Below, in pieces: positions 22,534 through 24,121 of a DNA stretch of 24,121 bases (positions are counted from its first letter, which is position 1; each line of letters starts with the position of its first letter). The notes below the pieces were generated by a model. It saw only the letters and a list, made by a program, of their open reading frames with translations, was not told the DNA's origin and did no database searches. The position numbers and the translations under genes are program-made. The stretch is from JANSYP01 sp039184415 (GTDB taxonomy: Bacteria > Pseudomonadota > Alphaproteobacteria > Rhodobacterales > Rhodobacteraceae): NCBI GenBank assembly GCA_039184415.1, contig JBCDBB010000048.1, positions 1-24,121 on the forward strand. Reading direction: 5' to 3'.

Positions 22534-23361
22534 ATGATCCGCACTCTTCTGCTTCTGGCGCTGGTTGCCATGCCGCTCGCGGTCCCCGCCGCAACCCTCA
22601 CCAGCGGCGACTCCGAGTCGACCGTCTCGGACGACGGCCTCATCACCGTTTGGCGGGTCGAACCCGACGGGTCCGACAACATCTTTCTGAGCGGGCTGTA
22701 TCTGCGCCGCGACGGCGAGACCTCCGAAAGCAGCCTGGCGGCCGCGCTTGGTCTGATCGAAGAAATACAGGACACCCCCGACATGCTGCGCCGGCGCTAT
22801 GGCGGCAACGGGCTTGACGCCGTCGTGGACTATAGGCTGACCGGCGGACCGGAGGGCTCCCGCTCGGCGATCCTGTCGCGGTCGGTGACGCTCACGAACA
22901 CCGCCGATACGCCCATCTCCCTGACGCTGTTTGACTATACGGACCTCGACATCCGCTTCAATCCTCAGGACCAGCTCGATCAGGCGACGCTGATCGCCCC
23001 TGGGGTCATCGAGACGGTGAGCGCAAACTCACCGATCGTCATCACCACGACGGTCACACCCACGCCCGACGCGCATCAGATCACGGATTTCCTGACGCTC
23101 TATTTTGCGTTCTTCCTGGATCAGGACGGTCCGACCGCGCTGACCGACACCCCCGCCCTTGGCGAACCCTTCCCGGTCCCCGCCGGAGACAACGCCTTTG
23201 CCTTCGAGTGGGGCTTCGACCTCGCTGCTGGAGAAAGCGTCACGGTTTCACAAACCAGCGTGCTCGCGCCGGTACCGCTGCCTGCAGCGGCCGCGTTGCT
23301 GCTGTCCGGTCTGGGCGCATTCGCCGCTCTGCGCGGTCGCGGTCGCCGGACCATGGCGTGA
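22534..23361 (+). CDS. secreted VPLPA-CTERM sorting-signal protein
   Basis: 275 residues. An N-terminal signal peptide (hydrophobic residues 4-17, probable cleavage near VPAA at 17-20) precedes a beta-rich domain of unknown function, with repeated Thr/Asp/Ser-rich strands. At the C-terminus VPLPAAAALLLSGLGAFAAL followed by RGRGRR is a VPLPA-type PEP-CTERM signal: sorting motif, membrane helix and basic tail. In the family this tail is recognised by an exosortase/archaeosortase-like enzyme, leading to surface or exopolysaccharide-linked export; no exosortase is in the window. GGAG before the ATG supports the start. There is no link to the kinase island beyond position, and no GAAAC motif lies upstream. 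A terminator follows. Confidence 0.82.
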   Translation: MIRTLLLLALVAMPLAVPAATLTSGDSESTVSDDGLITVWRVEPDGSDNIFLSGLYLRRDGETSESSLAAALGLIEEIQDTPDMLRRRYGGNGLDAVVDYRLTGGPEGSRSAILSRSVTLTNTADTPISLTLFDYTDLDIRFNPQDQLDQATLIAPGVIETVSANSPIVITTTVTPTPDAHQITDFLTLYFAFFLDQDGPTALTDTPALGEPFPVPAGDNAFAFEWGFDLAAGESVTVSQTSVLAPVPLPAAAALLLSGLGAFAALRGRGRRTMA

Positions 23362-23396
23362 TCTGAACAGCGGCTTGCGTCCCATAGTCTGACATA

Positions 23397-23437
23397 GGTG
23401 CGCCGTGAAGCTGCACACGCTTTCGGCGCACCCTTTT
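23397..23437 (+). terminator. rho-independent terminator candidate after the VPLPA-CTERM gene
   Basis: GGTGCGCCG (23397-23405) and CGGCGCACC (23424-23432) form a perfect 9-bp stem with an 18-nt loop, followed by CTTTT, 36 bases after the stop codon. Confidence 0.65.
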
Positions 23438-23650
23438 GCCCCGCTTCGGGCGATTGCCGGCTCGACGTTCGCTGGCCCCCTTTGCTCTTTCGCCCAATGA
23501 GCGTCATGCGAAATGACGTCGCTTTTGGCTCGGCTGCAACCGCGACGACATGGTCCATCAGAACCGCTGTTTCAGGCTCGGCAAACGTTCCGGCCGCGTG
23601 TACAGAACGCCACGGTTTCAACCAGTTTTCCAAATTCTGGAGGTTGGGCA

Positions 23651-24031
23651 ATGTCCCTCAACTACGTCATGCTTGGCTCGAACGATGTGGCCAAGGCGCA
23701 GACCTTTTTCGATGCGGTTCTGCCGACGATCGGCGGCCGTCTCACCGAGGAGTATCTGCCGCACGCCATCTGCTACGAGCTGCGCGGCGGCGGACGCGTT
23801 TGGATCGTGACGCCATTCAACGGAGAAACCGCAGTCGCGGGGAACGGCAACATGCTGGGCCTGAAATGCGAAAGCAAAGCCGAGGTTCAGACAGCCCATG
23901 AAACCAGTCTGGCAAAGGGCGGCATCAACGAAGGCGACCCCGGCCCCCGACCGCAATACGGCCCCGACTTCTACGGAGCCTATGTCCGCGATTTCGATGG
24001 CAACAAGATGGGTTTTGTTTTTCTCGGGTGA
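23651..24031 (+). CDS. small VOC (glyoxalase-fold) protein
   Basis: 126 residues from the ATG at 23651, chosen because GGAGG lies seven bases upstream. The frame is open further 5' but that part is unlike protein. The vicinal oxygen chelate fold is indicated by the start NYVMLGSNDVAKAQTFFDAV, the middle GLKCESKAEVQTAH and the end YGAYVRDFDGNKMGFVFLG, a typical second half-module with D-x-D-G-N. Related proteins include glyoxalase I, bleomycin resistance and dioxygenase-like proteins. The usual first metal His near residue 5 is not obvious here (NYVMLG), so catalysis is uncertain. Two GTTTCA hexamers (23569 and 23615) lie upstream, but not in the full island motif arrangement. Confidence 0.83.
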   Translation: MSLNYVMLGSNDVAKAQTFFDAVLPTIGGRLTEEYLPHAICYELRGGGRVWIVTPFNGETAVAGNGNMLGLKCESKAEVQTAHETSLAKGGINEGDPGPRPQYGPDFYGAYVRDFDGNKMGFVFLG

Positions 24032-24121
24032 TGCGGCCCCAAGGGCAGCCTAAAAGCCCGAGCGATGTATTGGACTGAACTGATGAATTCAAGGCCAGAC
24101 TTTCGCGAAGCCGTTCCTGTA

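Noticed and set aside
23569..23630. GTTTCA hexamers upstream of the VOC protein as another copy of the island motif
   Set aside because: The second half-site and the middle bases do not match (about 9 of 14), and the orientation is opposite to that of the other copies relative to the gene.

Overview
The window looks like chromosomal DNA of a GC-rich alphaproteobacterium, most probably Rhodobacterales (Roseobacter group). This rests on a VPLPA-type sorting tail, a DUF6525 and a DUF1127 protein, a GlxA-type AraC regulator beside the tail of a GcvT-like protein, and the general codon use. No rRNA, tRNA, CRISPR array, insertion sequence or phage gene was seen.

Region 1 (1-2100; by eye less GC-rich than the rest): the tail of a GcvT-like protein, a GlxA-type regulator, and a convergent two-repeat SnoaL-like protein. 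Region 2 (2257-6077, + strand): a class III (S-(hydroxymethyl)glutathione) alcohol dehydrogenase overlapping a DUF1826 gene, which overlaps a DUF6525 gene. A DUF1007 (ZevA-like) gene overlapping a NicO/RcnA (ZevB-like) transporter gene follows. This is a probable metal (zinc) homeostasis group. Notably, its dehydrogenase has lost two of the four Cys ligands of the structural zinc. Region 3 (6515-8433, - strand): an RTX calcium-binding protein broken by a one-base frameshift.

Region 4 (8845-21970) is the most interesting part. On the - strand, in transcription order, lie: DUF1127, a cysteine synthase-glutaredoxin fusion, an overlapping PLP group II decarboxylase and a rho-independent terminator; OsmC and an FAD monooxygenase; then a serine-less alpha/beta-hydrolase, a truncated haemoglobin, an overlapping PAS/guanylate-cyclase-like protein lacking key catalytic residues, and a PAS histidine kinase. 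Divergently, on the + strand, lie a triple-PAS hybrid histidine kinase, an overlapping OmpR-type response regulator and a TVP38 membrane protein. A 14-bp direct-repeat motif (coding-strand consensus GAAACAAYYGAAAC) recurs about 65-115 bp upstream of five transcription-unit starts in regions 3 and 4. This suggests one regulon, perhaps run by the encoded response regulator. My reading is a gas, redox or thiol-stress signalling and metabolism island: globin plus pseudo-cyclase as sensor, two related kinases plus a DNA-binding regulator as relay, and thiol/amine enzymes as output. The biochemical output is unknown.

Region 5 (22534-24031, + strand): a secreted VPLPA-CTERM protein with a terminator, and a small VOC (glyoxalase-fold) protein.
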